From assembly GCF_963675985.1 (NCBI RefSeq), contig NZ_OY780958.1, positions 3,720,001 to 3,784,000 on the forward strand: 64,000 bases of DNA, given 5' to 3'. Origin of the DNA: an uncultured Roseibium sp. Its GTDB lineage: Bacteria; Pseudomonadota; Alphaproteobacteria; Rhizobiales; Stappiaceae. The notes under the pieces were generated by a model that searched no databases, was not told the origin of the DNA, and saw only the letters and a program-made list of their open reading frames with translations. Positions 36,484 through 45,659 of this stretch are shown piece by piece. Each line of letters starts with the position of its first letter. The first letter of the stretch is position 1. A program made the translations under genes and the position numbers.

Positions 36484-37444
36484 GCCGTCCGATTCCAAGT
36501 CTCTTCCCATTCTCTTCTGCTTCGCCGGGCAAGGATCACAGTATTACCACATGGCGGCGGATCTCATGAACGCCTATCCCGTCTTCCGACAATGGATGGA
36601 GATTGGCGACAGGATCGTGCAAAATCTCCACGGGTTTTCACCGCTTGAGGCGATCTATGCAGCAGACAAGTCCCTGAGCGATCCGTTCGACCGGCTGGAA
36701 CAGTCCCATCCGTCCCTGTTCATGACCCAGTTCGCGCTTGCCAAGCTTCTGCAAAGCCAGGGCGTGAAGCCGGACGGGCTGCTCGGCGTGAGCCTCGGCG
36801 AATTCGTCGCCATGAGCGTGTCCGGCATGATCCCGTTCGAGACCGCACTCAAGGCCGTCGCCGATCAGCCCGCGATTTTCCGTAAAACATCCCCCGCCGG
36901 CGCGCTGATCGCAGTGCTTGCGCCGGTGAGCATTTGCGCGGAAAGCCCCCTGCTTGCCGAGCAGACCGAAGTCGCCGGCACCAATGCGGAGCGGCATTGC
37001 GTGCTTGCCTGCCTGGAGACGGATTCCGATCCGGTGATCGCCGAACTGAGACGACTGGACGTGGCCTTCCAGCGGCTGCCGGTTCCCTTCGCGTTTCATT
37101 CGCGCTGGATCGAACCGGCACGGGAGACCTATCTCGATGCCGTATCGGAATTGGCGTTTGAGACACCGTTCTGGTCGGTCTGGTCGTCCTGCCTCGGCAA
37201 ATCGCTCGAGGCGGCCGATGGGGCCCTGCTCTGGCGGATTGTCCGCGAGCCGATGGAATTGCGAAAGACGTTTGCCGCGATCGAGGCCGGCGGCGGTGCG
37301 CGCTATCTGGATCTCAGCCCCACGGCCAGCCTGGCGGCGGTGCTGCGTCAGGAGCTGTCCGAAGGCTCGCCCTCGGAAATCACGCCCCTGCTCTCCCCGT
37401 TCGGCGGGAATCTCAAGCGGCTGGAGCAGATTTTTCAGAATTAG
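36482..37444 (+). CDS. Second trans-acting acyltransferase, probable acyl hydrolase (proofreading) type
   Basis: 320 aa from ATG 36482 with AAGG about 8 nt upstream. Ser104 lies in GVSLGE and His206 in PFAFHSRW, so the hydrolytic dyad is intact. At the position of the malonyl-binding arginine (25 residues after Ser; Arg117 in FabD) it has Gln129. Trans-AT clusters often contain one malonyl AT and one AT-like acyl hydrolase without that arginine (PedC type), which clears stalled chains from ACPs. The AT-ER at 18687 keeps the Arg and is the malonyl loader, so this one is most likely the hydrolase or uses a neutral acyl group. Confidence 0.88.
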   Translation: MPSDSKSLPILFCFAGQGSQYYHMAADLMNAYPVFRQWMEIGDRIVQNLHGFSPLEAIYAADKSLSDPFDRLEQSHPSLFMTQFALAKLLQSQGVKPDGLLGVSLGEFVAMSVSGMIPFETALKAVADQPAIFRKTSPAGALIAVLAPVSICAESPLLAEQTEVAGTNAERHCVLACLETDSDPVIAELRRLDVAFQRLPVPFAFHSRWIEPARETYLDAVSELAFETPFWSVWSSCLGKSLEAADGALLWRIVREPMELRKTFAAIEAGGGARYLDLSPTASLAAVLRQELSEGSPSEITPLLSPFGGNLKRLEQIFQN

Positions 37445-37494
37445 ACGCGCCCGTCCTCACCGGATTACCGGGTCACACGGGCGCGTCCTGTTTT
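37444..37494 (+). terminator. Rho-independent terminator after AT/acyl hydrolase
   Basis: GACGCGCCCGT (37444-37454) pairs perfectly with ACGGGCGCGTC (37477-37487), followed by CTGTTTT. The loop is 22 nt and contains a small internal CCGG/CCGG pairing. It marks the right edge of the polyketide cluster and separates the convergent aldehyde dehydrogenase. Confidence 0.8.
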
Positions 37495-37501
37495 CATCCG
37501 A

Positions 37502-38938
37502 TCAGGACTTCTGGGTCACGAAGCGGGTGTCGAGATAGGCTTCGAGCGCCTCGGATCCGCCTTCGGTGCCGTAGCCGGAATCCTTGACGCCGCCGAAGGG
37601 CACTTCCGGCAGTGCCAGGCCGAGGTGGTTGATGGTCAGCATGCCGGCCTGGACCCTCGAGCCGAGCGCCTGGGCGGTGTCGGTCGAACCGGTAAAGGCA
37701 TAGGCCGCAAGCCCGAACGGAAGCCGGTTGGCTTCGCCGATGGCGTCGTCCACAGTGGAGAAGCGGTTGATCACGGCGAGCGGGCCGAACGGCTCCTCGT
37801 TCATGACGCGGGCTTCGGTCGGCACGTCGGTCAGAACCGTGGGCTCGAAGAAATAGCCCTGGTTGCCGATGCGGTTGCCGCCGGTGGTCAGTTTGCCGCC
37901 GCGGTCGACCGCGTCACTGATCAGGCCTTCAAGGGCCGGGATTCGGCGGTCGTTGGCAAGCGGGCCCATGTCGACGCCGTCTTCCAGGCCATTGCCGACC
38001 TTGACCGCCTTCGCCGCTTCGGTGAAGCCTTCCATGAACTTGTCCGCAATCGCGTCCTGCACCAGGAAACGGGTCGGCGACACGCAGACCTGGCCGGCGT
38101 TGCGGAACTTGTGCACCGCCATCATCTTGACGGCCTTGTCCACGTCCGCATCGTCGAACACCATGACCGGCGCATGGCCGCCAAGCTCCATGGTGGCGCG
38201 CTTCATGTGCATGCCGGCAAGGGCGGCGAGCTGCTTGCCGACCGGCGTGGAGCCGGTGAAGGTCACCTTGCGGATCACCGGATGGGGGATCAGGTATTCG
38301 GAGATTTCGGCCGGCACGCCGAAGACCAGGCCGACCACGCCCGCCGGAATGCCGGCATCGATGAAGCAGCGGATCAGTTCGGCCGGAGACGCAGGCGTTT
38401 CTTCCGGCGCCTTGACGATGATCGAACAGCCGGTCGCGACCGCGGCCGACAGCTTGCGCACGACCTGGTTGATCGGGAAGTTCCACGGAGTGAAGGCGGC
38501 AACCGGGCCGACCGGAACCTTGACCGTCATCTGCAGCACGCCCGGCGCGCGGGCCGGAATGACCTGGCCGTAGGTGCGGCGGCCTTCCTCGGCGAACCAG
38601 TCGATGACATCGGCGCCGGCGAGCACTTCCATCTTGGACTGGCCCAGGGGCTTGCCCTGTTCGCGCGTCATCATCCAGCCAATGCTGTCGGCCCGCTCGC
38701 GCAGCAGGTCGGCCGCCTTGCGCATCAGTTTCGAGCGATCGTAAGCGGAGGTCTGGCTCCAGACCGCGAAGCCTTTTTCCGCGGCGGCCAGGGCGCGGTC
38801 GAGGTCCGGCTTCGTCGCGTGAGGGATCGTGCCGATCTCTTCCTCGGTGGCCGGGTCGAGAACGGGAAGGGTTTTGCCTTCGGCGGCATCGCACCATTCG
38901 CCGTCAATAAAAAGCTTAACGTCAGGATAGGACTGCAT
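37502..38938 (-). CDS. NAD(P)-dependent succinate-semialdehyde dehydrogenase family protein
   Basis: 478 aa from ATG 38938. Aldehyde-dehydrogenase superfamily motifs: PWNFP, FTGSTPVGKQ, catalytic Glu in MELGGHAP and catalytic Cys in NAGQVCVSP. The overall sequence resembles GabD-type succinate-semialdehyde dehydrogenases. It lies outside the cluster terminator, so a link to polyketide synthesis is not implied. The frame extends to 39022, but the extra N-terminus has no family match. Confidence 0.9.
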   Translation of the reverse strand: MQSYPDVKLFIDGEWCDAAEGKTLPVLDPATEEEIGTIPHATKPDLDRALAAAEKGFAVWSQTSAYDRSKLMRKAADLLRERADSIGWMMTREQGKPLGQSKMEVLAGADVIDWFAEEGRRTYGQVIPARAPGVLQMTVKVPVGPVAAFTPWNFPINQVVRKLSAAVATGCSIIVKAPEETPASPAELIRCFIDAGIPAGVVGLVFGVPAEISEYLIPHPVIRKVTFTGSTPVGKQLAALAGMHMKRATMELGGHAPVMVFDDADVDKAVKMMAVHKFRNAGQVCVSPTRFLVQDAIADKFMEGFTEAAKAVKVGNGLEDGVDMGPLANDRRIPALEGLISDAVDRGGKLTTGGNRIGNQGYFFEPTVLTDVPTEARVMNEEPFGPLAVINRFSTVDDAIGEANRLPFGLAAYAFTGSTDTAQALGSRVQAGMLTINHLGLALPEVPFGGVKDSGYGTEGGSEALEAYLDTRFVTQKS

Positions 38939-39200
38939 CTTGAAACAACCGTGTTTTGGAACGCACGCTGCCGAACGGCAGCGCTTCTCATGAGATAGGA
39001 GCTTGCCGGCCGATTGCGACAACCGAATCCGGCGGCTGGCCGATATTACAGACTTCTGCCTGTCTGATAATCAACCCATTGAGCCTAACAGATTTTCGGA
39101 CAGCGCATTGACAAAAGCGCAAGGCCGGCGCGGCCAGGCGCGCCTGAAGCCCCGGTCCCGGCCGGCGACCGCTCCCGCTTCCGGGTCGGAGCCACCGGCC

Positions 39201-40529
39201 TCAAGATACGGAAGGCCTGGCCTCGTTCAGCTGTTTTGCGACGATGTCGTGATTGAGCCAGACGACCGGTCCGGTCGGATCCGCCATTTCGCGGAAAATC
39301 AGCGTTCCGGTCGCCAGGACGACAAGCGCGCTCAGGTGGTCGGTGATGAGCGCGCCCCGGTCCTTGTGCATCTTGGTGATTTCCTGGGAGGCACTGATCA
39401 CGGTTTCGGCAAGATCGGGCGCATTGGGCGCGGGCCAGCTGTCGAAGTCGCGGGTCCGTTCCATGACCTCACTGTTGTTCAGGTCCTGGATCTTCTGCAG
39501 CACCGTTTCCAGCGGAACGTCATCCTGCAAAAGGTCGCCGCAATGTTTCCACTGGGCCTCGGCCCAGGCGCCGCCGTCTTCCTTTTTCAGGGCGAGCAGC
39601 AGCGAGAACAGGGGCAGTTCGACGCCGACGAAGATGTCGGAGGAATTGGTGCGGATTTCCGGGCAGTTGAAGACGGAGGCCTTGATGCCCTTTTCCCAGC
39701 TATCGGAGGCGATCTGTTCCAGCTTCTTCTTGGCGTAGCCTTGCGTGTAGTTGGAATAGGTCTGCCATTTATAGGCATCGTTGATCAGAATTTCCGTGCC
39801 GTGATAGCCATAGGCGGAATAATGCACGTGGTTGCCGTTACCAACGATCCGGTCGCGGATTTCTTCCGTGCCCTCGATCAGGTGCTGGAACGTGTTGGCG
39901 GTGACTTCCTCGAAATTCTGCAGGATCAGCTTGCCGAGATCGCTGGCAATGAAATCATTCGACGACAGGAAGCGATCGCCACGGCCCTTGTAGATGCGGT
40001 TTGCCAGCGCCAGGAAGATCTTCGCCTTCGGCACGCCGCCCGCCATGGTGTGGGCGAAGAAGACGTTCCGGCCTTCGGGGATCATGTCCTTCAACTGGGC
40101 AAAGGCTTGCGCCGCCGCCGACTTGAAACGATCCACGCCGATCTGCCGGCATTTTCCGAGATAGTCCCAGTCGAATTTCTCGTCGTACCAGGTGGCCATG
40201 GAAAGCTGATTGATGACATCGCGCGGCGTCAGCCCGCCGTCCGGCGCATCGAGATCGAAGCCGGCCATCAGCGGGACATTGATGATGCGCCCGCCCAGAT
40301 GGGCTTCCGCGGCTTCCAGTTCCTCAGCGGTCAGCGGACGGAGGCTGTTGTCTTCGGTACGGCGCCCGACAGTGAAGCCGATGATCTCCATGCCCGCAGC
40401 CCGGGCTTCGTCGACCAAACCGTTCGCGTATCCACGATCAAAAAGTTCGCCAAACAGAACAAAGACGTCTCCCTTTTTGAAAAGTCCTGCCCCGGGAAGA
40501 TTTCTCAGTGAAACTCTTTGACCCATCAT
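39201..40529 (-). CDS. FabMG-like protein (tentative), function uncertain
   Basis: 442 aa from ATG 40529, with AAAGGAA about 6 nt upstream. The N-terminus (KKGDVFVLFGELFDRGYANGL) looks like a Rossmann-type beta-alpha-beta start. The sequence recalls a family annotated as 'enoyl-ACP reductase FabMG family', but I could not verify catalytic residues, so the function is open. No signal peptide or membrane segments. It is minus strand, 262 bp upstream of the aldehyde dehydrogenase; the space between has no gene. It may be housekeeping or an auxiliary of lipid/polyketide metabolism. Confidence 0.6.
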   Translation of the reverse strand: MMGQRVSLRNLPGAGLFKKGDVFVLFGELFDRGYANGLVDEARAAGMEIIGFTVGRRTEDNSLRPLTAEELEAAEAHLGGRIINVPLMAGFDLDAPDGGLTPRDVINQLSMATWYDEKFDWDYLGKCRQIGVDRFKSAAAQAFAQLKDMIPEGRNVFFAHTMAGGVPKAKIFLALANRIYKGRGDRFLSSNDFIASDLGKLILQNFEEVTANTFQHLIEGTEEIRDRIVGNGNHVHYSAYGYHGTEILINDAYKWQTYSNYTQGYAKKKLEQIASDSWEKGIKASVFNCPEIRTNSSDIFVGVELPLFSLLLALKKEDGGAWAEAQWKHCGDLLQDDVPLETVLQKIQDLNNSEVMERTRDFDSWPAPNAPDLAETVISASQEITKMHKDRGALITDHLSALVVLATGTLIFREMADPTGPVVWLNHDIVAKQLNEARPSVS

Positions 40530-41001
40530 TGATTCCTTTAGAAGTCCAATAGATGTCATCCGGAGAAGAGAAAATCAATCGACAGATGATTTCATCAATC
40601 CCGGCCTGACACGTCTCGTCCTTTGCGTTCGGCTTGCCTGCTTCATTTCAGAAGTCTGTTTAACGCCTTTTACCCACGGACGAAAAAGCTTCCGACGTGT
40701 ATGCACAGTCACCGACCGCCGCAAGCACTTTACCAATCAAAAATGATTGCAGGCTGAAACAGCCGTAGAGACGGGACACCCGTGTCTGTATTACGCCGGC
40801 GCAGGAAATGACGTGCGCTCTGATACATCGGGCTTTATCAAGGAATTATGACAGGGGGAAGCGTGATATGTTGTGGCGGCTTGCTGCACACGACTTTCCG
40901 GAACGACCGGTGCAGCTAATTGGGGATACAGGAACAGTTGTTCGCCGAGCCTCAGGGGTTCAAAGATGCATTCCTTGGCTACTTGATCTTACCTCTCCCC
41001 C
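40530..41001. other. Intergenic region, 472 bp, no gene seen
   Basis: Frames here are short or antisense to neighbours. Two small adjacent hairpins stand out: GGCTG-AAA-CAGCC (40752-40764) and ACGGG-ACA-CCCGT (40771-40783). They could be weak terminators or operators. The left end must hold the promoter of the FabMG-like gene. Confidence 0.5.
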
Positions 41002-42360
41002 TCAATGCCCCGCATTCTCGCGAAACTCCCGCCAGATCCGGCGGCCGGACTGCTGCAGCGCGTCCCGTTGGGTCGGGGACGGCGTGTTGACCATTTGGCC
41101 GTCCCATTTGCGGATCTTGCCGTCGATCAGGACCGTGTCCACGTTGGCGATGCCGGCGTGGAACAGGATCGCCGGGACGGGGTCTACGACCGGGAACATG
41201 TTGAGCCGACCGCTGTCCAGCAGCACGATGTCGGCCTTCTTGCCGGGGGTCAGCGAGCCGATCCGGTGTTCCATCCCGAGCATGCGCGCGCCGTCGATGG
41301 TTGCCCATTTCAGGGCCTCGCGGCTGGGCACAGAGATGCTGTCCGGGCAGGTTCCCTTTTCGGCCAGGGACACCAGGTTGTCGCAATGGCGGGCCGCCTG
41401 CAGGGCGACGCGGGTGACGGAGAACATGTCGCCGGTCATGGAGCTTTCGATGTCGGAGCCGAGGGAGATCCGGCCGCCGGCCTTGCGCAGCCGCGTGGTC
41501 AGCGGATCGCCGAAGCCCATCTGCAACTCGACCTCCGGCGTGAGTGTGAAGCTGACACCCCGGTCCACCAGCAACTGCAATAGGTCGTCGTTCAGGATAT
41601 TGCCGTGAACGATGTTGATATGGGGCCCGAGCAGGTCCAGGTCTGCGAGCCGTTCGAAGCCGTCCTGTGTCAGGAACTTGCCGCTGACATGCATCGACGC
41701 GGTCAGGCCCATCTCCTTCGCGAGGCGGAAATCGGCTTCGCACACGTCCCAGACGCTCATCTGCGGCCCGAGGATCGCCAGTCCCATGGTCACCAGGGCC
41801 TCGTCGGCTGACAGGCGCCCGTCCCGCAGGCGGCGGACTTCGGAGACGGGCATGGGCAGTTCGGAGAAATGCTTCTGTCCCGGCTTCGGGTCGGGCTTGG
41901 GCGACCCATGCAGGAAGACCGCGCGAATGCCGGAGGCTTCCAGTCCGTCGATTGCGGCGTCGGTGTGGTCCGGCGTCGGGTTGTTGTGGCACCAGTCGGC
42001 AAGGGTCGTCGTGCCGGACGAGATCTGGTTCAGGGCGCCGAAATGGTTGGCGATGCGGATGTCGTCGGGCCGGAAGTAGCCGGCCAGGCCCGCATGCATG
42101 GCGCGCAGGTATTCGGCGATTGTCCAGTCGGCCGCCACACCCCTCAGGCCCGTCTGCCAGGTGTGGATATGCGCGTTGACGAAACCCGGCATGGCGATCC
42201 GGTTGTCGCCGTCGATCACCCTGACCTCGTCCGAAACGTCGATATGCGGGGCGACCTCCAGGATCCGGTCGTCCTCGATCAGGATGGAGCCGGGGCTGAG
42301 ATCCCCGATCGTATCGTCCATGGTGACGACGATGGCATCCCGGATCAGCGTTTTGGTCAT
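41002..42360 (-). CDS. Amidohydrolase / metal-dependent deaminase (SsnA/AtzB-like)
   Basis: 452 aa of the amidohydrolase superfamily, subtype III: metal ligands in HIHTWQTG (His-x-His), SMHVSG, VHGN and GSDIESSM. This group includes guanine, cytosine and S-adenosylhomocysteine deaminases and triazine hydrolases. Its gene is 9 bp downstream of the TRAP permease, so the imported compound may be an N-containing ring or amidine that this enzyme deaminates. It is the last gene of the operon starting at 49289. The specific substrate cannot be read from sequence. Confidence 0.85.
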   Translation of the reverse strand: MTKTLIRDAIVVTMDDTIGDLSPGSILIEDDRILEVAPHIDVSDEVRVIDGDNRIAMPGFVNAHIHTWQTGLRGVAADWTIAEYLRAMHAGLAGYFRPDDIRIANHFGALNQISSGTTTLADWCHNNPTPDHTDAAIDGLEASGIRAVFLHGSPKPDPKPGQKHFSELPMPVSEVRRLRDGRLSADEALVTMGLAILGPQMSVWDVCEADFRLAKEMGLTASMHVSGKFLTQDGFERLADLDLLGPHINIVHGNILNDDLLQLLVDRGVSFTLTPEVELQMGFGDPLTTRLRKAGGRISLGSDIESSMTGDMFSVTRVALQAARHCDNLVSLAEKGTCPDSISVPSREALKWATIDGARMLGMEHRIGSLTPGKKADIVLLDSGRLNMFPVVDPVPAILFHAGIANVDTVLIDGKIRKWDGQMVNTPSPTQRDALQQSGRRIWREFRENAGH

Positions 42361-42369
42361 GGGGCAACC

Positions 42370-44322
42370 TCACAAAAGAACAAGCGCGATCCCGGGAACC
42401 AGGATGAGCAGGATAATGAAAAGGATCATGGTGACGACGTAGGGCGCCACACCGGCGAAAATGTCTCCCAGACTGGCGAAGCCGTCGGGCAGCGAGCCCT
42501 TGACGACGAAGACCGACAGGCCGAAGGGCGGCGTCAGCAATCCGACCTCTACCGCGATGATGCTGATGATGCCGAACCAGATCGGGTCGCCGCCGAAGGC
42601 GCTGACGACCGGCAGGGCAATCGGCAGCACGATCAGGAGAATGGAGACGGAATCGAGGATCATGCCGAGCAGGATCACCAGGACCATGTAGGCGAGGCAG
42701 AAGCCGATCAGCGACAGGTTGAGCGCGCTGATGAACTCGGTCATGGAATTGGGGATCGAGGACAGGGCCAGCATGCGCGAATAGAGGCTCGCGGAGATGA
42801 TCAGGAACAGGATGCTGGCGGTGATGAAGCCGGTTTCCAGCACCACGCTTTTCACGGTCTCCCAGGTCAGTCTGCGCCGCGCGGCCGCGATGACACAGGC
42901 ACCCAGCGCACCGATGGCGCCGGCCTCGGTCGGGCTGAAGACGCCGCCGTAGATCCCGCCCATGACCAGCAGGATGAGGAAGAAGACGGGCGCGAGGTTC
43001 CGGCAGATTTCGCCGAAGGACATGCGCTCGCCGTCGAGACCGGGCATCGGGTTGCCGACGAATTTCGGGAAGAAGCTGACGAGCGCGATGTTCAGGAGAC
43101 AGAAGCACGCCGCAAGCAGGACGCCCGGCACGATGGCCGCAACGAACAGCGCCCCGACCGAGGCCTCGGCGATCAGGCCGTAGATGATCAGGAGAATGCT
43201 CGGCGGGATGAGCATGCCGAGAATGGAGGAGCCGGCGACGACACCGACGGCGAAGCGTTTGCTGTAGCCCGCTTCCACCATGGGCGGAACGGCAATGCGG
43301 CTGAAGACGGCGGCCGATGCGATCGACGAGCCGGTGATGGCGGCGAAGACCGCGTTGGCGGCCACCGTCGCATTGGCAAGACCGCCGCGGATCCCGCTTA
43401 GGAGAAAGACCGCCACCCGGAAGGCGTCCCGGCCGACGTCCGCCCGGTCGAGCACGAGGCCCATCATGACGAACAGGGGCACGACGCCGAATTCGAAGGA
43501 GCGCACGGTGCCCGATGCCGCCAGTCCCATGGCGTTGTCGGCGACAGAAACATTGCTGCGGATCGCCCAGATGGCGATGAAGGACATGGCGATCAGGGAA
43601 AAGGCGACCGGCATGCCACAGGCCACCAGCGCGAACAGGCCGGCAAAGGCGAGAAAGCCCAGCTGGATGCGGGTGAGGTCGCCATAGGCCATGGCCAGGA
43701 CGAACAAAGCGCAGACGGCGATGAAGACGATCAGACCGACGAGGCCCTGTTCCCGGGCATTGCCTTGGGAGAGGGATCTGTAGAGGCCAGCCGTGTTGAG
43801 GGCAAGAACCCGGAAAGCTTCCGCGGCTGCAATGATCGCGCCCAGCGCGGTGACCAGCTTGAAGGGCCAGAGCGGCATCTGGAAGGCGCCGACCGCGCCG
43901 GAATACTCGCCGTCGACCCAGGCGGACCAGGCATCGTCGCCCAGCCAGGTGACGATGCGCGCCATAAGCAGGAACGCGATTGCGTAATAGATGGCTTTGG
44001 TGCCCTCGGCGAGAACCGGCCGCCGCACCTCCCAGGCGCCCATGATGAAATCGGTGGCGATCATCTTGCCGTTCCGGATCGCCGCGCCGAGCTGGCAGAA
44101 GATGCAGGCGACGATGGAATAGGCGACGAACTCCGCCACCCCGTTGAGCGGCACGGACAGGAACTTCCGCGAGAGAACGTCGACGAAGATGAACAGCATG
44201 AAGCTGGCAACGACGGTCGACCCCACGGCCGTGAAGCTCATGGACAGGGCGGCAAGCGCATCGTCCGCCTTTTTCCAGACGGAGCCGCCTTTGCCGGCGG
44301 CCTCGGTATTTTCATAGGTCAT
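42370..44322 (-). CDS. TRAP transporter permease, fused DctQ-DctM
   Basis: 650 aa from ATG 44322 (MTYENTEAAG). Residues 1-200 are the small four-helix DctQ part. Residues about 220-650 are the large DctM part with about twelve transmembrane helices and motifs such as VPLFVMMG and SSIASAAVFSRI. Fusion of Q and M is a known variant. It works with the DctP binding protein at 44410 to import an organic anion with Na+. A frame extension to 44379 lacks support. Confidence 0.92.
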   Translation of the reverse strand: MTYENTEAAGKGGSVWKKADDALAALSMSFTAVGSTVVASFMLFIFVDVLSRKFLSVPLNGVAEFVAYSIVACIFCQLGAAIRNGKMIATDFIMGAWEVRRPVLAEGTKAIYYAIAFLLMARIVTWLGDDAWSAWVDGEYSGAVGAFQMPLWPFKLVTALGAIIAAAEAFRVLALNTAGLYRSLSQGNAREQGLVGLIVFIAVCALFVLAMAYGDLTRIQLGFLAFAGLFALVACGMPVAFSLIAMSFIAIWAIRSNVSVADNAMGLAASGTVRSFEFGVVPLFVMMGLVLDRADVGRDAFRVAVFLLSGIRGGLANATVAANAVFAAITGSSIASAAVFSRIAVPPMVEAGYSKRFAVGVVAGSSILGMLIPPSILLIIYGLIAEASVGALFVAAIVPGVLLAACFCLLNIALVSFFPKFVGNPMPGLDGERMSFGEICRNLAPVFFLILLVMGGIYGGVFSPTEAGAIGALGACVIAAARRRLTWETVKSVVLETGFITASILFLIISASLYSRMLALSSIPNSMTEFISALNLSLIGFCLAYMVLVILLGMILDSVSILLIVLPIALPVVSAFGGDPIWFGIISIIAVEVGLLTPPFGLSVFVVKGSLPDGFASLGDIFAGVAPYVVTMILFIILLILVPGIALVLL

Positions 44323-44409
44323 GGATCGTGAAACGCATCTGTCCGAAGGGCGGGTGGAGACGTTTGCGTCCCCGACCAAAGGGCCGGGGACGCGATGCCT
44401 GCGTGCCGG

Positions 44410-45495
44410 CTAGATGTTGGCCGACCAGTCGCGCAGCGGTTTGGCGCCCTGCGCCTGCACCGTTTCCATGAAGGCCTTCATGATCTCGCGCGCCGGAACG
44501 CCGTTTTTCTCCGTCGCCTCGACCCAGGCCTTGCCCAGATCCGGCATGCGGTCGACCCACTCCTGCTTCTGTTCCAGGGGCATGTCGGAGACATGCGCGC
44601 CTTCCTTTTCGAAGGCTTCGAAGACCTGCTTCTCGCGTTGCACGATCAGGTCGGCGTTCGCCTCGGAGTATTCGCCGCCCAGTTCCGCCAGCACCTGCTG
44701 CACGTCTTCGGGAAGCGAGGCGTAGGTGTCGGCGTTGATGCCGAAGCCGCCGAAGGTCAGCGGGCCGGTGTCGACCCGGGTGACATAGGGCGCGACCTCA
44801 TGCAGCTTCAGCGGATAGGCGCCCGTGGAGATCAGCAGCACGCCATCGCCCACGCCGGTCTGCACCTGGCTGTACATCTGCGGGATGCCGGTTGCGACCA
44901 GGGATGCGCCGAGCGGTTCGATCCAGGGCGCGAGCGACACCCCGCCGAGGATCTTCAGACCTTCCAGATCGGAAAGCTTTTCGATCGGCTTCTTGGTGTA
45001 GAGGCTGTAGCCGTCGGAGCAGCAGGAGCCGAAGAAGCGGATGTCCTGCTTGGCCCATTCCGCCTTCATTGCCGGCTGTTCGGCGTTGAGCAGGTTCATG
45101 GTGTTGATCGCCTGCGCCACCGTCTGAGTGACGAAGGGCGTCGAATACATGATGTTCTGCAGCGGCAGGCTCGCCGGTTCGAACAGGGAGCCGATCCAGC
45201 CCATGTCGGTGAGCTGTGTCGTCACCGCCTCAAGCGTTTGGTTGAAATTATAGAGCGTGCCCCCGAACGCTTCGGTCCAGTCGATCCGGTAGTCGGAGCC
45301 CCTCTCCTCCAGAAGCGCGTTCGACTTGTCGACAATGACCGTTTTCAACGGGCCGACCCACGGAATGATCAGCGGATGGCTGGATGCGATCGTCAGCGGA
45401 ATGGTCTTTTGCGCAAACGCCCGGCTCCCTCCCAGAAGCGGTAGTGCGGTTGCCGAGATCATCGCCGTGACAGCGGTCCTTCGCGTAATCTTCAT
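44410..45495 (-). CDS. TRAP transporter substrate-binding protein (DctP family)
   Basis: 361 aa. The N-terminus MKITRRTAVTAM with a hydrophobic stretch ending in AFA looks like a Tat-type signal peptide (twin arginine), giving a periplasmic protein. DctP-like features include the GLKILGG segment and the conserved arginine region. GGGAGG lies upstream of the ATG. The substrate is unknown; the neighbouring transketolase halves, dehydrogenase, crotonase and amidohydrolase suggest a branched or cyclic carboxylate. Confidence 0.9.
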   Translation of the reverse strand: MKITRRTAVTAMISATALPLLGGSRAFAQKTIPLTIASSHPLIIPWVGPLKTVIVDKSNALLEERGSDYRIDWTEAFGGTLYNFNQTLEAVTTQLTDMGWIGSLFEPASLPLQNIMYSTPFVTQTVAQAINTMNLLNAEQPAMKAEWAKQDIRFFGSCCSDGYSLYTKKPIEKLSDLEGLKILGGVSLAPWIEPLGASLVATGIPQMYSQVQTGVGDGVLLISTGAYPLKLHEVAPYVTRVDTGPLTFGGFGINADTYASLPEDVQQVLAELGGEYSEANADLIVQREKQVFEAFEKEGAHVSDMPLEQKQEWVDRMPDLGKAWVEATEKNGVPAREIMKAFMETVQAQGAKPLRDWSANI

Positions 45496-45659
45496 TTTCT
45501 GTTCCTCCCAGAATTCTTGACTTATTCCTCCGTAGTTCCGATGAAACCCTCCCTGTAAAATTGGCTAGTCCAGAATGAGATCAAGCGGGATAAGCGTCAA
45601 GGCCGGATATACCAATTCGTCTCTGACCGACCTGACGCGCCCGTTCGATGGTCTTTGCT

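Noticed and set aside
1..37500. Pederin/labrenzin-type cluster
   Set aside because: The beta-branching cassette is shared, but the ACP-amidotransferase pair and the KS-DH-KR-ACP/KS-B-ACP opening fit glutarimide pathways better. The downstream part is not visible, so similarity there cannot be excluded.
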